A stretch of DNA of 64,000 nt from an uncultured Duncaniella sp. (GCA_910586665.1 CAJUIX010000011.1:32575-96574); one strand, 5' to 3'. Positions 17,054-25,521 are shown, counted from the first letter of the stretch. Translations and numbers: made by a program. The notes: generated from the sequence alone by a model not told the origin.

Positions 17054-17533
17054 ATGTCACAGTTCACACCCCAAAGCGCTCTCCCGAAACTTGAAAATGT
17101 ACGCATAGCCATTGCCGTGGCCGAATGGAACGGCCATATCACCTCCGCGCTGCGCGACGGCGCTCTCGACCTCCTGCACAACTACGGTCTCACCGACGAG
17201 GATATCGCCGTGGTGAGCGTCCCCGGAGCCGTCGAGCTTACCTTTGCCGCCTCGAAGCTCATCGAGACGGGCAATTTTGATGCCGTCATCATTATCGGCT
17301 GTGTCATCAAGGGTGACACCCCGCACTTCGACTATGTATGCCAGAGCGTCACACAGGGCATGACCTCGCTCAATGCCGACTGTGACATCCCGGTGATTTT
17401 CGGCGTGCTCACCGTCAACGAGGAGCAGCAGGCTCTCGACCGCGCCGGCGGCAGCATGGGCAACAAAGGTACCGAGGCTGCCGAGACGGCTATCAAGATG
17501 GTGGCCCTAAACCGTGCCGTCGACGAGCTTTAA
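17054..17533 (+). CDS. ribH: 6,7-dimethyl-8-ribityllumazine synthase
   Basis: 159 residues from the ATG at 17054-17056. The frame is open further upstream, but that part overlaps the previous gene and is unrelated to the family. It condenses 5-amino-6-ribitylamino-uracil with 3,4-dihydroxybutanone phosphate in riboflavin synthesis and forms icosahedral or pentameric assemblies in the cytoplasm. Family segments are IAVAEWNGHIT, VPGAVELTFAASKL, IIGCVIKGDTPHFDYVC (with the catalytic His of the GDTxHF motif), PVIFGVLTVNEEQQALDRAG and NKGTEAAETAIKM. No FMN riboswitch is seen in the short upstream gap, consistent with internal operon position. Confidence 0.96.
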   Translation: MSQFTPQSALPKLENVRIAIAVAEWNGHITSALRDGALDLLHNYGLTDEDIAVVSVPGAVELTFAASKLIETGNFDAVIIIGCVIKGDTPHFDYVCQSVTQGMTSLNADCDIPVIFGVLTVNEEQQALDRAGGSMGNKGTEAAETAIKMVALNRAVDEL

Positions 17534-17598
17534 GCCCCGTCGTCACCCCACACTTTCTCTCCCCAATCTCCCTTCTCAACTTCAAAATTTCATCACTT

Positions 17599-18885
17599 AT
17601 GGAGCGCCTGATGCAATATGTGTGGCAACACCGGCTGCTGGAGCAGACGGGGCTTGTCACTGTGGACGGGCGCAGAGTCTCAGTCATAGACCCCGGCCGT
17701 CTGAACACGGATGCGGGGCCTGACTTTTTTAATGCCAAGGTCAGAATCGGTGACAATCTCTGGGTAGGGGACGTCGAGGTGCATGTCCGTGCGAGCGACT
17801 GGCTCCGCCACCGCCATGACAGCGACCCGGCATACGATTCGGTGGTGCTCCATGTCGTGGACCGCGACGATGCCAAAATCTGCCGCCGCAACGGGGAGGT
17901 GATCCCGCAGATGCGCCTCTGCTGCTCGCCGGATTTCCATGCGCGCTATCATGAGCTGGTCGACCGCGCTGACATAGACCTTCCCTGCGCCTCCGAGCTA
18001 CCGGGGCTGTCGCCGATACACTTGTCGGACTGGATTACATCGCTGGCCTACGAGCGGGTCTATTCGAAGGCCGACCATATCGGGGAGCTGCTTTCGACCT
18101 ATTCGGGCGACTGGGAGCAGGTGTGCTACGTCATCCTCGCCCGCGCGCTCGGCTTCGGGACCAATTCGGAGCCTATGGAGCGTCTGGCCATGTCGCTGCC
18201 GCTGCATTTCCTGCGCAAGCACAGCGATTCGCAGCTCGCAATCGAGGCGCTTCTGTTCGGGCAGGGTGGATTTCTGGAGAAGGCTCCCAAGTGTGACCCA
18301 TATGTCGAGAGCCTCGTGAGGGAACACCGCTTCTTCGCACACAAATTTTCGCTCAGACCCTTGCAGCCCCTGGGATGGAAGCTTGCGAGGATGCGCCCGC
18401 ACAATTTCCCGCATCGCCGCATAGCGCTCCTGGCTACTCTTGTGAGCGGCGATTCGCGCTTGGTCAACAGGATTGTCAAATCGCGCTCCGTAGACGAGCT
18501 GAGGGCACTTTTCGGGGTTCCTCTGACGGGTTATTGGGCAAACCACTTCACTTTCGGGCCGGGGAGCGAGCGCAGCTATGAGTCGCTGGGCCGCAGCTCG
18601 GTCGACATCATTATCATCAATGTCGCCGTCCCGCTCATGGTGGCCTACGGTAACCGCCACGGCGACGAGACGATGGTGACACGAGCTTTCGAGCTGCTTC
18701 AGGAGCTGCCGCCGGAGAGCAATTCGATAGTGAGCCTCTTCGCGCGGGCGGGGATTACCTGTAGGGATGCTTTCAGCTCGCAGGCGGTGATTCATCTGCG
18801 CCGCAATTACTGCGAGCCGAGGAAGTGTCTGTTCTGCCGCTTGGGCCATAGACTCCTGGCAGCCAGGGCAGTCAGGAGGGAGTGA
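17599..18885 (+). CDS. DUF2851 family protein
   Basis: 428 residues. The N-terminus MERLMQYVWQHRLL, the LNTDAGPDFFNAKVRIG segment and GDVEVHVRASDWLRHRHDSDPAYDSVVLHVV are hallmarks of DUF2851, a family common in Bacteroidota with no assigned function. The D-(x)n-E-V-H arrangement in a beta-rich N-terminal part resembles the active site of PD-(D/E)XK nucleases, which is a speculation from the motif only. The C-terminus ends with a cysteine-rich tail (CEPRKCLFC) that could bind a metal. It is 65 nt after ribH and is last in the run, ending before a palindromic repeat and the opposing recA gene. Confidence 0.8.
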   Translation: MERLMQYVWQHRLLEQTGLVTVDGRRVSVIDPGRLNTDAGPDFFNAKVRIGDNLWVGDVEVHVRASDWLRHRHDSDPAYDSVVLHVVDRDDAKICRRNGEVIPQMRLCCSPDFHARYHELVDRADIDLPCASELPGLSPIHLSDWITSLAYERVYSKADHIGELLSTYSGDWEQVCYVILARALGFGTNSEPMERLAMSLPLHFLRKHSDSQLAIEALLFGQGGFLEKAPKCDPYVESLVREHRFFAHKFSLRPLQPLGWKLARMRPHNFPHRRIALLATLVSGDSRLVNRIVKSRSVDELRALFGVPLTGYWANHFTFGPGSERSYESLGRSSVDIIIINVAVPLMVAYGNRHGDETMVTRAFELLQELPPESNSIVSLFARAGITCRDAFSSQAVIHLRRNYCEPRKCLFCRLGHRLLAARAVRRE

Positions 18886-18933
18886 GGTTTTTACACTATT
18901 TGTGGGTATTTTTATTTGGTCTTTATTGTTTTT

Positions 18934-19048
18934 TGTAGGGACGCTTTTAAAAAGCGTCCACATCCGCCGTATGGGTGGCAGATGTGGACGTAAGGGGATG
19001 TTTGTTTATGTGTTAGAGACTGTGGACGCTTTTAAAAGCGTCCCTACA
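18934..19048. repeat. Palindromic repeat, family A copy 4 (long form)
   Basis: Left arm 18934-18962 and right arm 19021-19048 are inverted copies (one extra A in the left). The interior shares the ACATCCGCCGT, GATGTGGACG and TATGTGTTAGA blocks with copy 2 at 10144-10261. It separates the convergent DUF2851 and recA genes. Confidence 0.9.
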
Positions 19049-19076
19049 GCGGGGATTAATCCCCGTGCCCTCAGGG

Positions 19077-20276
19077 TTAGATGTCTTCTTCGATTGAGAA
19101 GTCGTCGGGGAGGTCTTCGTCGTCGAAGAGGGAGTCATCGACCGACTTGATGTCGTCGGCTGTGGGCTCGTCGGTTTCGTCGGCTTTGGCTGAGGGGGCG
19201 TCTTTTTCTTTCTTTTTAGATGAGTCCTTTTTGCGGGAGCCGTCGCTATTTTTCAGCGCTTCCATGATGAGGCCCTCGAGTTCTTCAGCAAGCTCGGGGT
19301 TGTCCTGGATGACACGCTTGGCGGCGTCGCGTCCCTGGGCGATTTTTGAGTCATTGTAGGAGAACCATGATCCGCTCTTCTTGATTATGCCCAGCTCTAC
19401 GCCGAGGTCGATAATCTCGCCGCTGCGTGAGATGCCCTCGCCAAACATTATGTCGAATTCGGCGCGCTTGAAGGGGGGCGCCACCTTGTTTTTGACCACT
19501 TTTACCTTGGTGAGCTTGCCAAGAATTTCGTCACCGTCCTTGATGGAGGTGCTGGGGCGGATGTCGATTCGCACGGAGGCGTAGAATTTGAGTGCGTTGC
19601 CGCCAGTGGTGGTCTCTGAAGGGCCGAACATGACGCCAATCTTCTCACGCAGCTGGTTGATGAAGATACAGGTGGTGTTTGTGCGCGAAATCGTGCCTGT
19701 CAGCTTGCGCATGGCCTGCGACATGAGTCGTGCCTGGACGCCGACGTTCTTGTCGCCCATGTCGCCGTCAATCTCGCTTTTGGGGGTGAGGGCTGCGACG
19801 GAGTCGATGACGAGGATGTCGATAGCCGACGAGCGGATGAGCTGCTCGGCGATTTCGAGGGCCTGCTCGCCATTGTCGGGCTGCGACATGAGGAGGTTGT
19901 TGACGTCTACGCCGAGTTTTTCAGCGTAGAAGCGGTCAAAGGCGTGCTCCGCGTCGATAATGGCTGCGATGCCTCCGGCCTTCTGGGCCTCGGCGATAGC
20001 GTGGATTGCGAGGGTGGTCTTACCCGAGGACTCCGGGCCGTAGATCTCGATGATACGTCCCTTCGGGTAGCCGCCGACACCGAGGGCGTGGTTGAGACCT
20101 ATCGAGCCTGTCGGGATGACCTCGACGTTTTCCACATTCTCGTCGCCGAGCTTCATGATGGCCCCGCGTCCGAAGTTTTTCTCAATATTTCCAAGAGCCT
20201 GCGCGAGGGCATTGAGCTTTGCCTTTGCGGGATCGGTCTCCTTGGATGCCTTTATGTTTGAATCTTTTTTTGCCAT
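19077..20276 (-). CDS. recA: Recombinase A
   Basis: 399 residues from the ATG at 20274-20276; an earlier in-frame ATG at 20336 lies upstream of the promoter and is rejected. RecA forms ATP-dependent filaments on single-stranded DNA for homologous recombination and stimulates LexA-type self-cleavage. The Walker A GPESSGKTT (80-88), the LLMSQPDNGEQALEIAEQL segment, IDSVAALTPKSEI and the DNA-binding loop region FINQLREKIGVMFGPSETTTGG are present. The C-terminus is extended by roughly 50 residues beyond the usual core, first lysine-rich (RKKDSSKKKEKD) then strongly acidic (DDSLFDDEDLPDDFSIEEDI), longer than the E. coli acidic tail. No obvious LexA box was recognised upstream. Confidence 0.97.
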   Translation of the reverse strand: MAKKDSNIKASKETDPAKAKLNALAQALGNIEKNFGRGAIMKLGDENVENVEVIPTGSIGLNHALGVGGYPKGRIIEIYGPESSGKTTLAIHAIAEAQKAGGIAAIIDAEHAFDRFYAEKLGVDVNNLLMSQPDNGEQALEIAEQLIRSSAIDILVIDSVAALTPKSEIDGDMGDKNVGVQARLMSQAMRKLTGTISRTNTTCIFINQLREKIGVMFGPSETTTGGNALKFYASVRIDIRPSTSIKDGDEILGKLTKVKVVKNKVAPPFKRAEFDIMFGEGISRSGEIIDLGVELGIIKKSGSWFSYNDSKIAQGRDAAKRVIQDNPELAEELEGLIMEALKNSDGSRKKDSSKKKEKDAPSAKADETDEPTADDIKSVDDSLFDDEDLPDDFSIEEDI

Positions 20277-20305
20277 GTCTGATTGTTGGTTTTTTGTTTG
20301 TGATG

Positions 20306-20336
20306 CAAAGATAGTCACAATGCTGTGCATAAACAA
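20306..20336 (-). promoter_or_regulatory. recA promoter
   Basis: Minus strand: TTG at 20334-20336, 20-nt spacer, TATCTTTG at 20306-20313. The start would fall about 20-25 nt before the recA ATG, which also fixes the start codon choice. Confidence 0.8.
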
Positions 20337-20547
20337 GGCACAGAATGACTAAACAATGTTAATGCTGTCAATCGTTTTATTTTGCTAAGTTAGCGATAAT
20401 TCGGAATGTTGACAAAAAATTTAGGATAAAATGAAAATTTTTTCAATTATGTGTAAACTATTCCGTCCTGTCACCGTTATATAAGTACATAGCAAAATTA
20501 CTTTTTCCATTGCAAGAAATGTGATAATGATTGGTTTATTATCTAAG

Positions 20548-20587
20548 CGAGAAGACGATGTGATATCATCTTCTCGTTTGATTTTTT
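20548..20587 (+). terminator. Terminator-like hairpin facing right, between recA and mscS
   Basis: Positions 20548-20559 pair with 20565-20576 (one mismatch, 5-nt loop), followed on the plus strand by TTTGATTTTTT. The rest of the 328-nt gap (20277-20604) holds the recA promoter and AT-rich sequence. No plus-strand gene precedes the hairpin, so it either ends an unseen small transcript or serves mscS on the other strand despite a poor T run there. Confidence 0.55.
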
Positions 20588-20604
20588 GTATATATGCATG
20601 CCAA

Positions 20605-21828
20605 TCAATGCCTTGCGGCCGATGCGAGGAGGGCGATGTCACGCCCGGAGGGAGCCTGGTAGACCCTCAGCCCGAAACGGTGGACGGAAGCAAGCACATG
20701 GTCTATGACTCCGGCCTGGAAATGCTCGTAGGGCTTCCATGAGGTGAGCTTTGTGAAGAGATATAGCTCCAGGGGTATGCCCTGCGGGGTCGGGGCGAGC
20801 TCGCGGACCATGTAGACCATGTTGTCGTCGGTCTTCAGTTCGGGAATCTGCGAGATATAGTGTTCGAGATAGCGGCGGAAGAGGGTGAGGTTGACGTGGG
20901 AGGGGATGCTGTCAAGGCTTTCGTCCCACCACGGCTCTTTTCGGAAGGTCTCAATCATTTCCCGGGTGCAGAAGTCGACGCTCTCTATGTCGATAGTGAC
21001 TGCGCGGTTGACGCGGCGCCCGCGGGAGTCCGACATTCCGCGCCAGTTCTGAAACGATTCGCTAATGAGGGCATAGGGGGGCACGGTGACTATGGTCATG
21101 TCAAAATTCTGAACCTTGACGGTGGTCAGGCCCACTTCGAGGACGGTTCCGTTGATGTTGCGCGCGGGGACGGTGATCCAGTCGCCCGGGCGGAGCATGT
21201 CGTTGAGTGTCAGCTGCACTCCTGCCACCACTCCCATTATCGAGTCCTTGAAGACCAGCATGAGCACGGTGGCCGCGGCGCCGAGGCCTGTGATGACTGT
21301 CAGGGGATTCTTGTTGGCGAGGATTGAGATGATGATAATGACGCCGACCGACACGGATATTACCTGCAGCATCTGGCGTATGCCCTTGAGCGACGATGCA
21401 CGCCCCGAGGAGGAGCTCTCGACAAGCTCGTAGAGCGCCAGGAGGAAGCGGTTGACGAGGTGGACGGCCACGCAGACAATCACTATGCGGAATGTGAGCG
21501 AGGCGAGCCCCTGTAGGGTCGCATAATAGGCGAGGCTCGGTGGGATGGTGGCCTGCATGAGCAGCACGCAGCCGAGTTCGGCCACGACTTTGAGGAGGCG
21601 GGGGTTGAAGAGTACGTCGTCCCAGCGGGCGTCGGTGAGGCGTACGAGGCGGAGGACACCGGGAATGACGTAGCGCGTCGCCACGAAGTATAGCAGCCAA
21701 GAGAGGAGCAGCGCCGCTCCGGCTATCAATAAAGTAGCACAGGTGTGGAGCAGGCTTTCGCCCACTCCCCACCTGTCAAAAGTATCAGTGGCCCATTCAA
21801 GGTAGCCCCGTATTAGCTCAGCTTCCAC
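20605..21828 (-). CDS. MscS-family mechanosensitive channel, YbdG-like
   Basis: 407 residues with about five N-terminal hydrophobic helices, then the MscS core: the pore-lining helix (LTVITGLGAAATVLMLVFKDSIMGVVAGVQL) and the beta domain (MLRPGDWITVP...GTVLEVGLTTVKVQNFDMTIVTVPPYALISESFQNWRGM). Length and the long C-terminal domain match the YbdG/YnaI branch (YbdG is about 415 residues) more than short MscS. It would open under membrane tension to protect against osmotic downshock. The first 16 nt overlap the end of cysS, so it is last in the purC-ubiE-DUF3467-cysS-mscS run with likely translational coupling. The pairing with cysS suggests nothing about function. Confidence 0.9.
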   Translation of the reverse strand: MEAELIRGYLEWATDTFDRWGVGESLLHTCATLLIAGAALLLSWLLYFVATRYVIPGVLRLVRLTDARWDDVLFNPRLLKVVAELGCVLLMQATIPPSLAYYATLQGLASLTFRIVIVCVAVHLVNRFLLALYELVESSSSGRASSLKGIRQMLQVISVSVGVIIIISILANKNPLTVITGLGAAATVLMLVFKDSIMGVVAGVQLTLNDMLRPGDWITVPARNINGTVLEVGLTTVKVQNFDMTIVTVPPYALISESFQNWRGMSDSRGRRVNRAVTIDIESVDFCTREMIETFRKEPWWDESLDSIPSHVNLTLFRRYLEHYISQIPELKTDDNMVYMVRELAPTPQGIPLELYLFTKLTSWKPYEHFQAGVIDHVLASVHRFGLRVYQAPSGRDIALLASAARH

Positions 21829-23297
21829 TCGGCTCCGTCTTTGGTGTCCTTAACAGTGAATCCGATAGCCGCGAGGCGGTCGCGGATGAGGTCGGAGGTG
21901 GCCCAGTCCTTGTCGGCCTTGGCCTTGGCCCTCATTTCGAGAAGGAGGTCGACGGCCTGTTCGAATGGACGTAGCGCTCCGGCATTGTCGCCGCTGCCGG
22001 CCATCTCGGTGCGGACGCCGAGGATGTCGACAAGGAATATGTCGAACACCTGGCGCAGCTCGTCGATATCGGCCTGAGTGGCCTTGGCGTGGCCGTCCTT
22101 GACCTGGTTGACGAGGCGGAGGGCATCGAAGAGGTTGGCGATGACCACGGGGGTGTTCATGTCGTCATCCATAGCCTCGTAGCACTTGCGGCGGATGTCG
22201 CTGACGTCAATCGTCGACTCGGCCGATGGTGTCAGTTCCTGGAGTCGGCGATAGCCTTCGAGCATACGGCCGAGGGCTTTCTCGGAGGCTTTGAGGGCTT
22301 CGTTGGAGAAGTCGACGGTGCCGCGGTAGTGGGCCTGGAGGATGAAGAAACGTATCGTCATCGGCGAGTAGGCCTGCTCGAGGAGGGGGTGGGTGCCGTT
22401 GAAGAACTCGTCGAGGGTGATGAAGTTGCCGAGCGACTTGCCCATCTTCTTGCCGTTGATGGTAATCATGTTGTTGTGCATCCAGTAGTGGACGGTCTCG
22501 TGGCCATTGTGGGCCACAGACTGGGCAATCTCACACTCGTGGTGGGGGAACATGAGGTCCATGCCGCCGCCGTGGATGTCGAAGGTCTCGCCGAGGTATT
22601 TTTCACCCATCGTCGAGCACTCGAGATGCCAGCCGGGGAAGCCCTCGCTCCAGGGTGAGGGCCAGTGCATGATGTGTTCCGGCGCAGCCTTCTTCCACAG
22701 GGCGAAGTCGGCCGGGTGGCGCTTCTGGTCCTGCCCGTCGAGGGTGCGTGTGTTGGCATACAGCTCGTCGATGTTGCGGCCTGAGAGCTTGCCGTAGGGG
22801 TGCTCTTGGTTGAACTTGGGCACGTCGAAGTAGACGGAGCCGTCGGAGATGTAGGCGTAGCCGCTGTCGATTATCTTCTTGATATATTCAATCTGCTCGA
22901 TGATGTGGCCCGAGGCGTGGGGCTCGATTGAGGGTGGGAGGACGTTGAGGGACTCCATAGCCTTGTGGTAGCGTGTGAGGTAGTGCTGCACGACCTCCAT
23001 AGGTTCGAGCTGCTCGAGGCGGGCTTTCTTGGCAATCTTGTCCTCTCCGTCGTCGGCGTCGTGCTCGAGGTGGCCTACGTCGGTGATGTTGCGGACGTAG
23101 CGCACCTTGTAGCCGAGGTGGGTGAGGTAGCGGAACAGGATGTCGAAGGTGATGGCCGGGCGTGCGTGGCCGAGGTGTCCGTCGCCGTAGACGGTCGGAC
23201 CGCAGACATACATTCCCACCTTTCCCTCATGTATCGGCTTGAAAAGCTGCTTCGTGCGGGTGAGGGTGTTGTATATGGTGAAGTTGTTGGGAATCAT
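21813..23297 (-). CDS. cysS: Cysteinyl-tRNA synthetase
   Basis: 494 residues, a class Ia synthetase charging tRNA-Cys. The zinc-binding CGPTVY motif (32-37) and HIGH signature as HLGH (41-44) lie at the N-terminus, GGGMDLMFPHHECE in the middle, and the KMSKS loop appears as KKMGKSLGN. Serine-to-glycine in that loop is a change from the common KMSKS form; it occurs in other Bacteroidota as I recall, and catalysis depends mainly on the lysines. The C-terminal DALR-type anticodon-binding helices are intact. The start shares a base with the stop of the DUF3467 gene, and the end overlaps mscS. Confidence 0.97.
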   Translation of the reverse strand: MIPNNFTIYNTLTRTKQLFKPIHEGKVGMYVCGPTVYGDGHLGHARPAITFDILFRYLTHLGYKVRYVRNITDVGHLEHDADDGEDKIAKKARLEQLEPMEVVQHYLTRYHKAMESLNVLPPSIEPHASGHIIEQIEYIKKIIDSGYAYISDGSVYFDVPKFNQEHPYGKLSGRNIDELYANTRTLDGQDQKRHPADFALWKKAAPEHIMHWPSPWSEGFPGWHLECSTMGEKYLGETFDIHGGGMDLMFPHHECEIAQSVAHNGHETVHYWMHNNMITINGKKMGKSLGNFITLDEFFNGTHPLLEQAYSPMTIRFFILQAHYRGTVDFSNEALKASEKALGRMLEGYRRLQELTPSAESTIDVSDIRRKCYEAMDDDMNTPVVIANLFDALRLVNQVKDGHAKATQADIDELRQVFDIFLVDILGVRTEMAGSGDNAGALRPFEQAVDLLLEMRAKAKADKDWATSDLIRDRLAAIGFTVKDTKDGAEWKLS

Positions 23298-23626
23298 TAT
23301 GCTTTCCCTCCCATGATGAAAGGGTTGGGGATTTCGCCGCCGCCGTTGTTTCCGCCCTGGTTGACTGGACGCTTGGGGCGAATTTCGCCGAAGGTGGCTT
23401 CGTATTTCTTTACATTCTCCATGAGGGCGCCGAGGAGGTTTTTGGCGTTCTCAGGGGTCATGACGATGCGTGACTGCACCTTGGCCTGGGGCATGTTGGG
23501 GGCCATTGTGATGAAGTCGATGAAGAATTCATTGGCTCCGTGGGAGATGACGGCGAGGTTGGAGTAGATGCCGCGGGCCACTTCGGGTGTGAGTTCGATT
23601 TTTATTTCGTTGGGGTTGTTTGCCAT
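23297..23626 (-). CDS. DUF3467 family protein
   Basis: 109 residues, small and soluble. Opening residues NEIKIELTPEVARGIYSNLAVISHG and the segment FFIDFITMAPNMPQAKVQSRIVMTPENAKNLLGALMENVKKYE identify DUF3467, found widely in bacteria and without known function. The tail after about 85 is glycine and asparagine rich. It lies 6 nt after ubiE and overlaps the cysS start by one base, so all three are probably translated from one message. Conserved clustering with a menaquinone methyltransferase and a tRNA synthetase gives no clear clue to its role. Confidence 0.85.
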   Translation of the reverse strand: MANNPNEIKIELTPEVARGIYSNLAVISHGANEFFIDFITMAPNMPQAKVQSRIVMTPENAKNLLGALMENVKKYEATFGEIRPKRPVNQGGNNGGGEIPNPFIMGGKA

Positions 23627-23629
23627 TTT

Positions 23630-23670
23630 GGTTTAAGGTTTAGGGTTGGGGTTTAAGGGTTTGGTTTTTG
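23630..23670 (+). repeat. Degenerate telomere-like G/T-rich repeat at ubiE 3' end
   Basis: The plus strand contains repeated GGTTTAA/GGTTTAGGG/GGGTTTAAGGG units with at least five G runs of two to four bases, a possible G-quadruplex on the template strand. It encodes the last ten or so residues of UbiE (KPLNPNPKP), which lie outside the conserved methyltransferase. Confidence 0.6.
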
Positions 23671-24394
23671 CTATGTAGATTGTGCAGGTGCCGAAGGTGA
23701 GGGAGATGAAGCGGCAGTCGTCGAAGCCGGCGTCGCTCATGACGGCGCACATTGATTCGCGCTGCGGAACGGCGGCGATTGACTCCGGAAGATAGCTGTA
23801 GGCCCTGACATCCTTCGATACCATACGCCCGACTGCGGGGATGATGCAGCCGGTGTAGAGGCGGTAGAGGGGCTTGACGAGCGGTGAGGCGGGTGTCGAC
23901 AGCTCGAGCACCACAAGCGTGCCGCCGGGGCGGAGCACGCGCCGCATCTCACGGTAGCCGGCGAGGAGGTCCTCGAAGTTTCTTACCCCGTAGGCGCAGG
24001 TGATGCAGTCAAACGTCGCGTCGGCGAAGGGGAGTTTCAGACAGTCACCCTTCTCGAGCCTGACGCGCTCCGAGAGGCCGCGCGCGGCCACCTTGCGGCG
24101 CCCTATCTCAATCATCTTTTCCGAAAGGTCGACGCCGGTGATTTTCGAGCCTTCGAGCCGGTCGGCAAGGAGTATGGCGAGGTCGCCGGTGCCGGTGGCA
24201 ATGTCGAGCACCTCGTCATGCGGCAGGTCGCGCAACAGCCCCACGGCCCGACGACGCCAAAGGCGGTCGATGCCGAAGGTCATCGCGCGGTTCATAAAAT
24301 CGTAGGCCGGGGCGATGGAGTCGAACATCTCGCGGACCTGTTCGGTCTTGTGGCGCGAATCGTCGGAGTAAGGGGTGATTTTTTCTACCTGCAT
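23633..24394 (-). CDS. ubiE: Demethylmenaquinone methyltransferase
   Basis: 253 residues. It methylates demethylmenaquinone with SAM in the last step of menaquinone synthesis, the quinone expected in an anaerobic Bacteroidota. Motifs are FDSIAPAYDFMNRAMTFGIDRLWRRRAV at the N-terminus, SAM-binding LDIATGTGDLAI (about 62-73), TGVDLSEKMIEIGRRK, and the ITCAYGVRNFEDLLAGYREMRRVLRPGG signature. The C-terminal KTKPLNPNPKP tail comes from a G/T-rich simple repeat and is probably dispensable. Gap to purC is 49 nt; the stop is 6 nt before the next start. Also known as menG in some species. Confidence 0.95.
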   Translation of the reverse strand: MQVEKITPYSDDSRHKTEQVREMFDSIAPAYDFMNRAMTFGIDRLWRRRAVGLLRDLPHDEVLDIATGTGDLAILLADRLEGSKITGVDLSEKMIEIGRRKVAARGLSERVRLEKGDCLKLPFADATFDCITCAYGVRNFEDLLAGYREMRRVLRPGGTLVVLELSTPASPLVKPLYRLYTGCIIPAVGRMVSKDVRAYSYLPESIAAVPQRESMCAVMSDAGFDDCRFISLTFGTCTIYIAKTKPLNPNPKP

Positions 24395-24443
24395 TTATCT
24401 GTGGATAGGGCTAATGGGAGTGATAGGGGCAATATGCCTTTGC

Positions 24444-25391
24444 TTAGAGGCTGTTGAGGCAGTCGAGGACGTTTTTGGCTATGCGGTCTTCGAGATGCTC
24501 TTCGGGAGCCTTGACAAATTTCTTGCCTGTGATGTGCTCGTAAAGCTCGATGTAGCGGTCGGACACCTCCTCGCAGAAGGCATCGGTCATCTCGGGCACT
24601 GTTTGGCCGGCCTTGCCCATGAAGTCGTGGGCCATGAGCCACTCGCGCACGAATTCCTTCGAGAGCTGTCGCTGGGGTTCGCCGTTTTTGAGACGCTCCT
24701 CGTAGCCGTCGGCATAGAAGTAGCGCGACGAGTCGGGGGTATGGATTTCGTCGATAAGGATTACCTTGCCGTCGCGCAGGCCGAACTCATATTTGGTGTC
24801 GACGAGGATGAGGCCCTTCTCGGCAGCCATCTCCGAGCCGCGTTTGAAGAGGGCGCGGGTGTAGGCGGCCATAGTGTCAAACTGCTCGGCAGTGACGATG
24901 CCCTGGGCTATAGCCTCCTCGCGTGAGATGTTCTCGTCGTGTCCGGCGTCGGCCTTGGTGGTCGGGGTGATTATAGGCTCGGGGAAACGCTGGTTTTCAA
25001 CCATACCTTCGGGAAGCTTGACGCCGCAGATTTCGCGCATGCCGTTCTTGTAGTCTCTCCAGGCGCTTCCGGCGAGGTAGCCGCGGATAATCATCTCGAG
25101 GCGCAGGCCCTCGCAGCGGTAGCCGACGGTGACCATCGGGTCGGGGACTGCAATCTTCCAGTTGGGGACGATGTCGGCGGTGGCGTCAAGGAACGTTGCC
25201 GCAATTTGGTTGAGCGCCTGTCCCTTGTAGGGTATGCCTTTGGGGAGGATTACGTCGAAAGCCGAAATGCGGTCTGTGGCGACCATGACGAGGATATCGT
25301 CGTTGACGGTGTATACGTCACGGACCTTTCCGTGATAGACCCCTGTCTGACCGGGAAAATGAAAGTCGGTGTTAACCAAAGTTGTAGCCAT
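24444..25391 (-). CDS. purC: Phosphoribosylaminoimidazole-succinocarboxamide synthase
   Basis: 315 residues from the ATG at 25389-25391. The in-frame ATG at 25430 is rejected because it lies inside the promoter. It joins aspartate to CAIR with ATP in purine synthesis. Family segments are HGKVRDVY, VATDRISAFDVILPKGIPYKGQALNQIA, RGYLAGSAWRDYKNG, LILVDTKYEFGL and DEIHTPDSSRYFYADGYEE. The length corresponds to the longer (about 310-residue) form, rather than the 240-residue E. coli form. It is the first gene of the purC-ubiE-DUF3467-cysS-mscS run. No purine riboswitch was recognised in the short leader. Confidence 0.97.
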   Translation of the reverse strand: MATTLVNTDFHFPGQTGVYHGKVRDVYTVNDDILVMVATDRISAFDVILPKGIPYKGQALNQIAATFLDATADIVPNWKIAVPDPMVTVGYRCEGLRLEMIIRGYLAGSAWRDYKNGMREICGVKLPEGMVENQRFPEPIITPTTKADAGHDENISREEAIAQGIVTAEQFDTMAAYTRALFKRGSEMAAEKGLILVDTKYEFGLRDGKVILIDEIHTPDSSRYFYADGYEERLKNGEPQRQLSKEFVREWLMAHDFMGKAGQTVPEMTDAFCEEVSDRYIELYEHITGKKFVKAPEEHLEDRIAKNVLDCLNSL

Positions 25392-25427
25392 GATTTGAAA
25401 ATTGGTGTTGAAGGTTATATATGGAGG

Positions 25428-25458
25428 CAAAATTACAAAAAATTCATCATAGCGTCAA
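25428..25458 (-). promoter_or_regulatory. purC operon promoter
   Basis: Minus strand: TTG at 25456-25458, 20-nt spacer, TAATTTTG at 25428-25435. The start is about 30 nt before the purC ATG. This is an exact consensus match. Confidence 0.8.
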
Positions 25459-25521
25459 ACAATATAATCTAAGGTGTATAGAATTTGGCCAATTTGTAAA
25501 CGTAATAATATTTCTAACAAG

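Noticed and set aside
17545..17598. FMN riboswitch near ribH or DUF2851
   Set aside because: Gap is only 65 nt, with no conserved stem pattern; an upstream riboswitch for ribH would sit inside the TPR gene.
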